From: Minicystis rosea
Lineage (GTDB): Bacteria; Myxococcota_A; Polyangia; Polyangiales; Polyangiaceae
Assembly: GCA_001931535.1 (NCBI GenBank)
Contig: CP016211.1
Coordinates: forward strand, 10,152,377 to 10,216,376
Length of the DNA stretch: 64,000 nucleotides
Reading direction: 5' to 3'
Both the position numbers and the translations under genes were made by a program. Shown piece by piece: positions 45,100 to 53,436 of the stretch (position 1 is its first letter; every line of letters begins with the position of its first letter). The notes under the pieces are model-generated. The model saw only the letters and a program-made list of their open reading frames with translations. It was not told the DNA's origin and made no database searches.

Positions 45100-46407
45100 T
45101 CAGCGGTGCTTGATGACTTCGCAGCCCATGTAGGGACGCAGGGCTTCGGGGACGACGACGCTGCCGTCGGCTTGTTGGTATTGCTCGAGAATGGCAATCA
45201 GGGTGCGGCCGACGGCGAGGGCGGAGCCGTTCAGGGTATGGGCGAGGCGCGGTTTGGCCTTGGACTCCGGGCGATAACGAATCTGCGCGCGGCGGGCCTG
45301 GAAGTCGCCGAAATTGGAGCAGCTCGAGATCTCGCGATACACGCCCTGGCCGGGGAGCCAGACCTCGAGATCGTAGGTGCGCTGCGATCCGAAGCCCATG
45401 TCGCCGGTGCAGAGCAGGCTCACGCGATAGTGCAGGCCGAGGCGCTTCAACACCTCTTCGGCGTTGCGCGTGAGGAGCTCGTGCTGCTCCGCCGAATCCT
45501 CGGGCGCGCAGATGCGCACGAGCTCCACCTTGTCGAATTGGTGCTGGCGGATGAGGCCGCGCACGTCCCTCCCGTGGCTCCCCGCTTCGGCGCGGAAGCA
45601 CGGTGTGTAGGCGGTATAGGCAATCGGGAGCTGCTCGCGCTCCAGCACCTCGTCGGCGTGGAGGTTCGTGACGGGCACCTCGGCCGTGGGGATGAGATAG
45701 AGATCGTACGATCCGCCCGCCTCTTCCCCGCCGCGGCGCGCGGTCTTGAAGAGATCGTCTTCGAACTTGGGGAGCTGCGTCGTCCCGAAGAGCGCCTTGT
45801 CCTTCACGAGGAAGGGCGGCAGCACCTCGAGGTACCCGTGCTCGCGCGTGTGCAGATCGAGCATGAACGAGATCAGCGCACGCTCGATGCGCGCGGCCGC
45901 GCCGAAGAGCACGGTGAAGCGCGCGCCCGAGAGCTTCGCGGCCCGCTCGAAATCGAGGATGCCGAGCGCGGTGCCGATGTCCCAATGCTCCTTGGGCGTG
46001 AACGAGAAGGTCGGCTTCTCGCCCCAAGTCCGAATGACTTGGTTGTCCTCTTCGCCTTTGCCTTCGGGGACCCCGGGATCGGGGATGTTGGGCACCACGG
46101 CGAGGAGGCTCTGCACTTCGCCCTCGACCTCGGCGAGCGCCTTCTCGGCCTCTTTGATCTCGCCGGACAGCCGCTTCAACAGATCGCGCTTCTCGGCGAA
46201 CTCGGCGGACTTCTTGTCGAGCTTGGCCATCGCCTCGTTCGCGTGGTTGCGCTGAGCCTGCTTGCCCTCGACGGAGCCGATGAGCTCGCGGCGCTTCTTG
46301 CCGAGCTCGGCGATGGGGGCGAGGGTCTCGGCGGCGGCGGCCGATCGACGACGAAGGCCGGCCTGCACCTCTTCCAGGTGCTCCATGACGTGGCGGAGAT
46401 CGAGCAT
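45100..46407 (-). CDS. serS: Seryl-tRNA synthetase
   Basis: 435 residues, the usual length. N-terminal antiparallel coiled coil for tRNA-Ser binding (LDLRHVMEHLEEVQAGLRRR and the KKSAEFAEKRDLLKRLSGE region), then class II catalytic motifs: motif 2 in RAEAGSHGRDVRGLIRQHQF and motif 3 region ALAVGRTLIAILEQYQQADG, with EISSCSNFGDFQARR in between. ATG 46407. Convergent with NAD kinase across the hairpin repeats. Confidence 0.97.
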   Translation of the reverse strand: MLDLRHVMEHLEEVQAGLRRRSAAAAETLAPIAELGKKRRELIGSVEGKQAQRNHANEAMAKLDKKSAEFAEKRDLLKRLSGEIKEAEKALAEVEGEVQSLLAVVPNIPDPGVPEGKGEEDNQVIRTWGEKPTFSFTPKEHWDIGTALGILDFERAAKLSGARFTVLFGAAARIERALISFMLDLHTREHGYLEVLPPFLVKDKALFGTTQLPKFEDDLFKTARRGGEEAGGSYDLYLIPTAEVPVTNLHADEVLEREQLPIAYTAYTPCFRAEAGSHGRDVRGLIRQHQFDKVELVRICAPEDSAEQHELLTRNAEEVLKRLGLHYRVSLLCTGDMGFGSQRTYDLEVWLPGQGVYREISSCSNFGDFQARRAQIRYRPESKAKPRLAHTLNGSALAVGRTLIAILEQYQQADGSVVVPEALRPYMGCEVIKHR

Positions 46408-46523
46408 GCGCGGGGTTTAGCCGAGCCCGGGGCGGGCGTCGACGGGAGCGCGAAAACGCGGCCCAACCGAAGGCCGCACCGAGGGTGGCCGAGGCTCGCA
46501 GACCTCAGCCACCCGGCCGCAGA

Positions 46524-46967
46524 TCAGGCGACGACGCGCGCAGGCTTGCCGGCGGGCTCCGCCTCGGGCGTGGCCGGATTCACCTTGGCGGCGAGCATCG
46601 GGCGGTACGCATCACGGTAGACCCACGCGAGGTAGACGTTGGCCGCGAGCACGACGAAAGCGATCGGGTTCGGCGGCGTCAGCACCGTGTGGAACAAGAA
46701 GATGTTCACGACGATCGGCGCGATGACGGCCAACGCCAGCGGCACGTAGCGATTCGCGAGGAGCAGCACGCCCACCACGACCTCGATGGCCTTCACCAGC
46801 GCGAGCAGATACCCCGTCCCCACGAGCGCCATGATGAACGCGAGCGGCTTCCCTTCGAGCGGCGGCTGCGGGAGGAAGTGCAGGAACCCATTGAGGCCGA
46901 ACACGAAGAAGATGAGACCCATCACGATGCGGGCGGTGGCGGGCAAGTAGCGCGAAGTGGTGCTCAT
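46524..46967 (-). CDS. DoxX-like four-helix membrane protein
   Basis: 147 residues with four TM helices, of the DoxX/DoxX-like family: ARIVMGLIFFVFGLNGFLHFLP near the N-terminus, ALVGTGYLLALVKAIEVVVGVLLLANRYVPLAL in the middle, and IFLFHTVLTPPNPIAF. Family members work with redox or sulfur stress systems in some bacteria. Divergent from a LysR regulator with 101 bp between them; this is the classical arrangement of a LysR protein and its target gene. Confidence 0.85.
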   Translation of the reverse strand: MSTTSRYLPATARIVMGLIFFVFGLNGFLHFLPQPPLEGKPLAFIMALVGTGYLLALVKAIEVVVGVLLLANRYVPLALAVIAPIVVNIFLFHTVLTPPNPIAFVVLAANVYLAWVYRDAYRPMLAAKVNPATPEAEPAGKPARVVA

Positions 46968-47020
46968 GGCGGTTTCCCTCTCGAAGAATCGCGGATGGTT
47001 CCGAACGGGTCGAAGCTAGG

Positions 47021-47034
47021 TTCGTTGCGCCGAA
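47021..47034. promoter_or_regulatory. Candidate LysR binding site
   Basis: TTCGTTGCGCCGAA has the T-N11-A dyad form of LysR-family boxes, in the 101-bp gap between the divergent DoxX-like and LysR genes. A nonamer GAACGCACC also occurs twice here (47032 and 47055). Binding is inferred only from position and shape. Confidence 0.45.
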
Positions 47035-47068
47035 CGCACCAGTCTGCGAGAGTGGAACGCACCGTTGC

Positions 47069-47977
47069 ATGGACGCAACCAATCACCTCGATGAGATCGC
47101 CGCCTTCGTCCACGTGGTGCGGGCCGGCTCCTTCACGTCCGCCGCTCGCCAGCGAGGCGTCCCCAAATCCACGCTGAGCCGCGCCGTCACCCGTCTCGAA
47201 GAGATGATGAACGCGCGCCTGCTCCGCCGCTCGTCGCGCAAGATCGCGCTCACCGAAGCGGGCCGCGCCTTCTACGATCGCGCGGCCCCGCACATCGCCG
47301 GCCTGGCCGATGCCGCCGAGTCCGCGCTCGGCCGCGAAGATCAACCGCAGGGCCTGCTCCGCATCACCGCGCCCGTCGACGCGGGCGAAGCGTTCCTCTC
47401 CGATCTGCTCGTGCGCTTCACCGCGCGCTACCCGGCGATCCGTGTCGAGGTCGATCTCTCTTCACGCCGGGTGAACCTGGTCGAAGAGGGCATCGACGTC
47501 GCCATCCGCGCCGCCACGACGAAGATGGATGACGCCACCCTCGTGGCCCGCGCCATCGCCTCCACCGAGCTTCACCTCTTCGCGTCGCCCGCCTACCTCG
47601 CGCGCCGCGGGACGCCCACGTCCCCCGAAGATTTGGAGGAGCACGACTTCGTCCTCTTCCGCCCGCTCGACGGCAAGAGCGAGATCTCCATCGAAGGCCC
47701 GGGCGGCGAGCGCCGCGTCACCGTCACCGGCCGCATCGGCGCCGGCGACTTCGCCTTCATCCGCGCCACGCTCCGCGTCGGCGCCGGCATCGGCATGCTC
47801 CCCGCGTTCAGCGCCGCGCGCGACATCACCGAAGGCACGCTGGCGCGCGTCCTCCCCGGCTGGTCCCGCAGCGCCGGCACGCTCCACGTCGTCTACCCCA
47901 TCGCCAAGCACGTCCCCAAGAAGGTCGCCGTCTTCCGCGATTTCGTGCTGGAAAACGCGCGCCTCCTTTACCCGTGA
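47069..47977 (+). CDS. LysR-family transcriptional regulator
   Basis: 302 residues. An N-terminal winged helix-turn-helix (FVHVVRAGSFTSAARQRGVPKSTLSRAVTRLEEMM) and a C-terminal periplasmic-binding-like effector domain (GLLRITAPVDAGEAFLSDLL, DVAIRAATTKMDDATLVARAI). This effector domain resembles the group of LysR proteins controlling quinone/redox or DoxX-type neighbours. It probably regulates the divergent DoxX-like gene and itself. Confidence 0.92.
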   Translation: MDATNHLDEIAAFVHVVRAGSFTSAARQRGVPKSTLSRAVTRLEEMMNARLLRRSSRKIALTEAGRAFYDRAAPHIAGLADAAESALGREDQPQGLLRITAPVDAGEAFLSDLLVRFTARYPAIRVEVDLSSRRVNLVEEGIDVAIRAATTKMDDATLVARAIASTELHLFASPAYLARRGTPTSPEDLEEHDFVLFRPLDGKSEISIEGPGGERRVTVTGRIGAGDFAFIRATLRVGAGIGMLPAFSAARDITEGTLARVLPGWSRSAGTLHVVYPIAKHVPKKVAVFRDFVLENARLLYP

Positions 47978-48056
47978 AGGACCGGTGAAGCGCGCCGGAC
48001 CGCGAGCGCGGCTCGATGCTGCGCACGACGCGACGGCGCGCGCAGCTCAACGGTGA

Positions 48057-49964
48057 TCAGGGTTTGGCGCCGCTCGCGGCGTCGCGATCGAGGCCGGCTT
48101 GTCCGGCCCGGGGTTTGGGGCCGCTCGCGGTCCCATCACGCTCGAGCCCTTCGGCCTTGCCGCCCTCGCGCGGATCGACGGCGCCCCAAGCCACGCCGCT
48201 CTCGTCGATGAGGATCTCGTTGGCGCAGCCCATCACCACGTCCGCGTGCGTGGTGTGCCCGAGCTGCGACAGCTCCGCGAGCACCTCTTTCCGCGGTGGA
48301 TTGGTGCGCTCGAAGCGAATGCGATCGGGCAGGTACTGGTGATGAACGCGCGGCTGCTCCACGGCCTCGTCGATGGTCATCCCATGATCGACGACGTTGC
48401 GGAACACCTGCGCCACCGTGTTGGGGATGGTGTCGCCGCCCGGCGATCCGATGATCAACGCGAGCTTGCCATTCTGCGTGACGATGGTGGGCGTCATCGA
48501 GCTCGCCACGCGCTTGCCCGGCGCGAGCGCGTTGGGCCCAGCCGGTGAGAAGCCGCCCATGGCGTTGGCGAGGAGGACGCCGGTGCCCGGGATCATGACC
48601 TTCGATCCGAAGGCCGCCGACTGCGTGTACGTGCACGACACCGCGTTGCCGGCCGCGTCCACGATGGAGAAGTGCGTCGTCTGCGGCGACTCGGGCTCAG
48701 CCGCGTCGAGGCTCGCGACCACCGTCGCCGAGGGCGTGGCCTTGTTGCGATCGACGGCCGGCTTGCGCGTCTCCAGATGCTCGCCGGAGAGGAGCCGCGT
48801 GAGGAGGGCGCGGTTCTCCCCGGGCGCCATGAAATCGGGATCGACCCCGACCATGCGCCGCTCCGCATACGAACGCCGCGCCGCCTCGACGAACAGATGG
48901 AGCGCCGTCGCCGATCCCGCCTGCGCCTCGTGCGCCCGCCAGCGCTCCAGCGTGAGCATGATCTCGGCGAACGCGACGCCGCCCATCGACGGCGGCGGCA
49001 TCGTCGCCACCTCGAAGCCGCGGTACGAGAAGCGCAGCGGCTCCCGCATCTTGGCCTCGTAGCCGGCGAGATCCGCGGCCGTGACGAGGCCGCCGTGCGC
49101 GCGCATGGCCTTGTCGATCGCCGCCGCGACCCAGCCTTCGTAGAAGCCCTTCTTGCCTTCGCGCGCGATGGCTTCGAGCGTCTTCGCGAGGTCCGGCTGC
49201 TTCACGAGCGAGCCTTGTTTGTGAGGCGATTTCTTGCTGCCCCACACGGCGCGCGCGGCCGGATCGCGCTCGAGCTTCTTCCAATTCCAGGCCAGCACCT
49301 GGGCCTGTCGCTGCCCGAGCTTGTGCCCTTTCTTCGCCAGCGCGATGGCCGGCGCCACGAGCTCCGCGAGCGGCTTCGTGCCGAAGCGATCGCGCGCGAG
49401 CACCATCCCCGCCACCGTGCCCGGCACCGCCGCCGACGCATATCCGAGCCCGCCCGCATCGAGCTGCGCTTGGTTCTTCTTGGTGGTGGCCGAGGCCGGC
49501 GCGCTCTCGCGGAAATCGATGGCGTGCGTCTCACCGCTCGCGAGACGAACCACCATGAAGCCGCCGCCCCCGATGTTCCCCGCGCTCGGATGCGTGACCG
49601 CGAGCGCGAACGCGACCGCGACCGCCGCGTCGACGGCATTGCCTCCATTGCGCAGCACCTCGGCGCCCGCGTGCGTCGCGTTGGCTTCGACCGTCGTCAC
49701 GAGCCCCGCCTCACCGCGCACGGCGTGCTTCCCGCCGCCGTGGAGCGCGATCGGCGGATCGGGCGGAGCCGGTTGCGGATAGCTCGGTTTGGGCGGCGGC
49801 GCGGCCTGCGTGATCGCCGAAGCGCTCACCGTCGGCGCCGGTGGAGGCGGTGGCGGCGGCGCCGGAGCAGGCGGCGGTGGCGGCGGCGCTGCCGCCTCGC
49901 ACGCGCCGAGCGCGAAGCCGAGAAGCAGTGAAGTGGCGGTGATGCGAAAGGTGCGAAGAGGCAT
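48057..49964 (-). CDS. ggt: Gamma-glutamyltransferase
   Basis: 635 residues from ATG 49964. A lipobox GFALGAC22 and a 40-residue Pro/Ala linker precede the enzyme. The large-subunit start (GLVTTVEANATHAGAEVLRNGGNAVDAAVAVAFAL) and the autocleavage site with catalytic Thr in QTTHFSIVDAAGNAVS are present, then GTGVLLANAMGGFSP and the oxyanion-region RVASSMTPTIV. Ggt splits glutathione and gamma-glutamyl compounds outside the cytoplasm. Convergent with the LysR gene. Confidence 0.95.
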   Translation of the reverse strand: MPLRTFRITATSLLLGFALGACEAAAPPPPPPAPAPPPPPPPAPTVSASAITQAAPPPKPSYPQPAPPDPPIALHGGGKHAVRGEAGLVTTVEANATHAGAEVLRNGGNAVDAAVAVAFALAVTHPSAGNIGGGGFMVVRLASGETHAIDFRESAPASATTKKNQAQLDAGGLGYASAAVPGTVAGMVLARDRFGTKPLAELVAPAIALAKKGHKLGQRQAQVLAWNWKKLERDPAARAVWGSKKSPHKQGSLVKQPDLAKTLEAIAREGKKGFYEGWVAAAIDKAMRAHGGLVTAADLAGYEAKMREPLRFSYRGFEVATMPPPSMGGVAFAEIMLTLERWRAHEAQAGSATALHLFVEAARRSYAERRMVGVDPDFMAPGENRALLTRLLSGEHLETRKPAVDRNKATPSATVVASLDAAEPESPQTTHFSIVDAAGNAVSCTYTQSAAFGSKVMIPGTGVLLANAMGGFSPAGPNALAPGKRVASSMTPTIVTQNGKLALIIGSPGGDTIPNTVAQVFRNVVDHGMTIDEAVEQPRVHHQYLPDRIRFERTNPPRKEVLAELSQLGHTTHADVVMGCANEILIDESGVAWGAVDPREGGKAEGLERDGTASGPKPRAGQAGLDRDAASGAKP

Positions 49965-50102
49965 GACCAAAGCCCGCGTCCAGCGCGATACCAGACTCCC
50001 CGCGCCCCGGAAACAGCGTGTTTCCTCGATTGGCGACGAGGAGACACACGCCGCGCGTGGCCATCGTCACGGCCGCTCCGAGCTTGCCCCGAAATGAAGG
50101 AG

Positions 50103-50130
50103 GCCTCTCGATCCAGGCAGATCGAGAGGC
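50103..50130. terminator. Hairpin downstream of subtilase gene (distal)
   Basis: Perfect 10-bp stem GCCTCTCGAT/ATCGAGAGGC with an 8-nt loop. Together with the next hairpin it forms a double terminator for the minus-strand subtilase gene, and it lies in the leader region of ggt. Confidence 0.7.
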
Positions 50131-50140
50131 ACAAAACACT

Positions 50141-50173
50141 GCGGCCTCCCGATCCGCGAGGATGGGAGGCCGC
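50141..50173 (-). terminator. Strong terminator of subtilase gene
   Basis: 10-bp stem GCGGCCTCCC/GGGAGGCCGC, extended by ATCC/GGAT around a GCGA loop with one bulge. Read on the minus strand, it is followed by AGTGTTTTGTG, a T-rich run typical of Rho-independent termination. It begins 21 bases after the subtilase stop. Confidence 0.8.
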
Positions 50174-50193
50174 GTCGTGTGTCTGTCGCTACG

Positions 50194-51990
50194 TCAGTTG
50201 GTCTCGGCCAGGTTGGTGCGCGCGAGCCAGAGGCAGACCACCGCGTTCACCGCCGCCCAACCGATCAGCGCCGCCTGACCGAACGGCCCCGTGGCCTCGC
50301 CGAGCGCCGCCACGGAGATCAGGTACGCCGCCGTGCCCACCGCGAGGCCTGCGACGGCCGGCCGCGCCTTCTTCATCCCGAAGGTCAGCGCCGTCAGCGC
50401 GAAGGGAATCACCGCGTTGGCGAGCGGCAGGAAGCGGTGCAGGTCGAGGCCGAGCACGAGGTCGAGATCGCCGAGCGGACGCGCCAGCAAGTCCACCGCG
50501 AGGTGCACGCGCGGCAGGATCCACGGCGCGAAGAAGAACAGGCCCGGGCCCGCGACGAGCGCCGGGATCCAGTACAGCGGCGTCCACGGCGAGGCTGCGT
50601 TCTGGTTCTTCTTCCGCGCGCCGCTCGCGACCAGGAACGTCAGCCCGAAGAGCGCGAGGAAACGCACCAGCGCATGCTTGAGCGTGATGCGCTCGACCGC
50701 GCTCGCCGCCTGCAGGATGCCCGCGCCGTACTGCTTCTTCCCCGCCTCGGAGTCGTCGACCACGCGCGCCGTGCTGCGCAGCGCGGCCTCGACCGCGGAG
50801 GGCTCGGTCACGCCGAGGCTCATCACCAGCGCGGCCGCGCCGGCGACGTGGGGCGACGCCATCGACGTGCCGTTCCACGCCGGGAAGGTCTCGCACTTGT
50901 TGCGGCCCTTGTTGCAGATGGTCTGCTGCGTGACGTTCACGCCGGGCGCGCCGATGTCGACGCCCTCGCCGCGCGAGGAGAACTTGGCGATCTTGTCGTC
51001 CGGATCGGTCGCGCTCACGCCGATGACGCCGTCGTTGGCGCCCGGGTACTGCACGCTCCCGCCCGTGTTGCCCGCCGCCGCGACCACGACGACGTTGCGC
51101 GAGCGCGCGTAGTCGATGGCCTTCTGCAGAACCTTGGAGTTACGCGGGCCACCGAGGCTCAGGTTGATCACGTTGGCACCGTGCTCGGCCGCCCAGCGGA
51201 TGCCGTCGGCCACGTCGGCCGTGGTGCCGAAGCCGTCGGCGTTGAGCACCTTCACCGGCATGAGCCGCGCGTGGAACGCCACGCCCGCGCCGCCGAGCGC
51301 GTTGTCCGTCGACTGCGCGATGGTGCCGGCGACGTGCGTGCCGTGCCCTTGATCGTCGTTCGCGTGCTCGTTGCCGGTCACCACGTTCCAGCCCGTGACG
51401 CACTCGGTGCTCGCGAGATCGGTGCCCTTCATGAAGCCGCCGAACGTCTCGCAGGCGATGCCCGTGTCGACGACGGCGACCGTCACGCCGCGGCCGGTGG
51501 CGAAGTCCCACGCGCGCGTCGCGCCGATGCGCTCCATGTGCCACTGATCCTTGAGCATCGGATCGTTGGGCACGAAGAAGGCCCGCACGCGCGCGAGCGG
51601 CTCGACGATCTCGACGCGCGGGTCGCGCCGGAGCTTCTCGATCGTCTCCGTCATGCGGCCGAGCGGCACGTCGACGATCTCCGCCTTCGTGATCGCCGAC
51701 AGCGACGTCGGGTGGAAGGTGAGCCCGAGGCCACGGAGGAGGCCGGTGACGGCGCTCTCTTCGACGTCGTCCTTGAGATCGACGATCAGCTCACCGGGGA
51801 TGTCCCACGCGGTGGGATCGAGATCGCCGGTGGGAAACAAGGTGCCGTCCGAGACCGCGACCGGCTCCCGCAACGGATCGGCTTGCTGCTGCGTGGGCCC
51901 TTGATCGGCCCGAGCCACGTGGCCGTGAAGCACGGCCGCAGCGAGGAGAGACAACCCGAGCGTTGGGACGGTGACGAAGCGCGCTTTCAT
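50194..51990 (-). CDS. S8 subtilisin-like protease with membrane C-terminus
   Basis: 598 residues. Signal peptide ends near ARA28. A propeptide-like region (about 60-140) precedes the catalytic domain with the full triad: VAVVDTGIA (Asp), GHGTHVAGTIA (His), GTSMASPHVAGAAAL (Ser), and oxyanion Asn in AAAGNTGG. After the protease domain come four or five hydrophobic helices to the end (ALVRFLALFGLTFLVAS, YWIPALVAGPGLFFFAPWIL, FALTALTFGM, GLAVGTAAYLISVAAL, ALIGWAAVNAVVCLWLA). Membrane fixation of the mature protease is therefore likely. ATG 51990 with GGAG ten bases upstream. Confidence 0.9.
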   Translation of the reverse strand: MKARFVTVPTLGLSLLAAAVLHGHVARADQGPTQQQADPLREPVAVSDGTLFPTGDLDPTAWDIPGELIVDLKDDVEESAVTGLLRGLGLTFHPTSLSAITKAEIVDVPLGRMTETIEKLRRDPRVEIVEPLARVRAFFVPNDPMLKDQWHMERIGATRAWDFATGRGVTVAVVDTGIACETFGGFMKGTDLASTECVTGWNVVTGNEHANDDQGHGTHVAGTIAQSTDNALGGAGVAFHARLMPVKVLNADGFGTTADVADGIRWAAEHGANVINLSLGGPRNSKVLQKAIDYARSRNVVVVAAAGNTGGSVQYPGANDGVIGVSATDPDDKIAKFSSRGEGVDIGAPGVNVTQQTICNKGRNKCETFPAWNGTSMASPHVAGAAALVMSLGVTEPSAVEAALRSTARVVDDSEAGKKQYGAGILQAASAVERITLKHALVRFLALFGLTFLVASGARKKNQNAASPWTPLYWIPALVAGPGLFFFAPWILPRVHLAVDLLARPLGDLDLVLGLDLHRFLPLANAVIPFALTALTFGMKKARPAVAGLAVGTAAYLISVAALGEATGPFGQAALIGWAAVNAVVCLWLARTNLAETN

Positions 51991-52137
51991 CGTGATCCGG
52001 CTCCTTGAGACGACCAGCGTAGCGCCAAGTTCTCGGGCCGCCATCCTGGTTCGCCCCGGCCGCCTGGGGGATGTCTCGGGCGTCACCGGCGAGCGGCCGC
52101 CGTGGCGACCGGCCTCGGGGTGTGGTAGCCGCGCCTC

Positions 52138-53352
52138 ATGACCTCGTTCCTCATTCCGTCGCATGCATCGCGCCCCGGAGACGATCCCATCTTCGCCCTG
52201 AACAGCGAAGCACGCGCCCGCGCGCAGGCGGGCGAGGCCGTGATCAACGCGACGGTCGGCGCCCTCTTGGACGACGAGGGCCGCCTCGCGGTCATCCCCA
52301 CCGTCTCCGAGGTGCTGCGCGAGGTCCCGCCCGAGGTCTCGGCCGGCTACGCGCCCATCGCCGGGCCGCCCGCCTTCCTCCGCGCGGTCGTCGCCGATCT
52401 GCTCGGCGATCGCCCCGAGGCTGCTTGGGCCGTGGCCGCCGCCACGCCGGGCGGGTCGGGCGCGCTCCGCATGGCCATCACCAACTTCCTCGAACCAGGT
52501 CAGTCGCTCCTCACGACCTCGTTCTTCTGGGGCCCGTATCGCACCCTCGCGGACGACTCCGAGCGCCGGCTCGCGACCTTCCGCACCTTCGACGAGCGCG
52601 GGCGCCTCGACGTCGCCGACTTCGAGGCCAAGGTGCAAAAGCAGCTCGACGAGCAAGGCCGCGTCCTCGCCATCCTGAACTCGCCCTGCCACAACCCCAC
52701 GGGTTATTCGTTCGACGACGACGAGTGGCGCGCCGTCGTCGAGGTCATCGATCGCGAAGCGAAGCGCGGACCGATCGCGCTCGCCTTCGACGTCGCCTAC
52801 GCGCGCTACGGCGCCACCGACCTCGCGCGCGCGGTCGATCTCGTGCTCCCGCTCGCGCACAAGGCGCAGCTCCTCTTCATGTGGTCGGCGTCGAAGTCGT
52901 TCACCGAGTATGGCCTCCGCGTGGGCGCGCTGGTCGCGCTCCACCCCGACGCGGAGGAGCGCCGCCGCATGGACAACGCCTTCGCCTTCGCCTGCCGCGG
53001 CACGTGGTCGAACTGCAACGCGGGCGGCATGTCCGCGATCACCCGCGTCCTCACCGATCCCGCGCTCAAGGCCCGCGTCGATCGCGAGCGCGCGCAGCTC
53101 AAGGCGCTGCTCGATCACCGCGTCGCCAAGTGGAACGAGCTCGCCGGCAAGGCCGGGCTTCGCTACCCGCGCTACGACGGTGGGTTCTTCACCACCGTGT
53201 TCTGCGACGACGCGCCCGGCGCGGCCGCGCGCCTCAAGGCCGAGGGCGTGTTCGTCGTGCCTCAAGCCGGCGCGCTCCGCGTGGCTCTCTGCTCGGTGGC
53301 GGAGCGCGACGTGCCCCGGCTGGTCGACGCCATCGCGCGCGCCGTGCGGTGA
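52138..53352 (+). CDS. PLP-dependent aminotransferase, class I/II
   Basis: 404 residues, fold-type I. The PLP-lysine block is WSASKSFTEYGLRVGAL (Lys as in SxSKxxxxxGxRxG), the Asn/Tyr block LNSPCHNPTGYSF contacts PLP, and AFDVAYARYG carries the ring-contacting Asp. Overall pattern suits aromatic/aspartate aminotransferases (subgroup I-alpha-like). Substrate not certain. ATG 52138, divergent from the subtilase. Confidence 0.88.
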   Translation: MTSFLIPSHASRPGDDPIFALNSEARARAQAGEAVINATVGALLDDEGRLAVIPTVSEVLREVPPEVSAGYAPIAGPPAFLRAVVADLLGDRPEAAWAVAAATPGGSGALRMAITNFLEPGQSLLTTSFFWGPYRTLADDSERRLATFRTFDERGRLDVADFEAKVQKQLDEQGRVLAILNSPCHNPTGYSFDDDEWRAVVEVIDREAKRGPIALAFDVAYARYGATDLARAVDLVLPLAHKAQLLFMWSASKSFTEYGLRVGALVALHPDAEERRRMDNAFAFACRGTWSNCNAGGMSAITRVLTDPALKARVDRERAQLKALLDHRVAKWNELAGKAGLRYPRYDGGFFTTVFCDDAPGAAARLKAEGVFVVPQAGALRVALCSVAERDVPRLVDAIARAVR

Positions 53353-53436
53353 TCGCCGCCTCCGGCGCCTGAAAACGCCGCGCATCGCGCGCGGGCGGCG
53401 GTGTTATCGTGACGACGGCGCCATGGGAGCTTCCAC

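Noticed and set aside
51991..53385. Minus-strand extension of the subtilase into the aminotransferase
   Set aside because: Antisense to a complete aminotransferase; signal peptide and ribosome site support ATG 51990.
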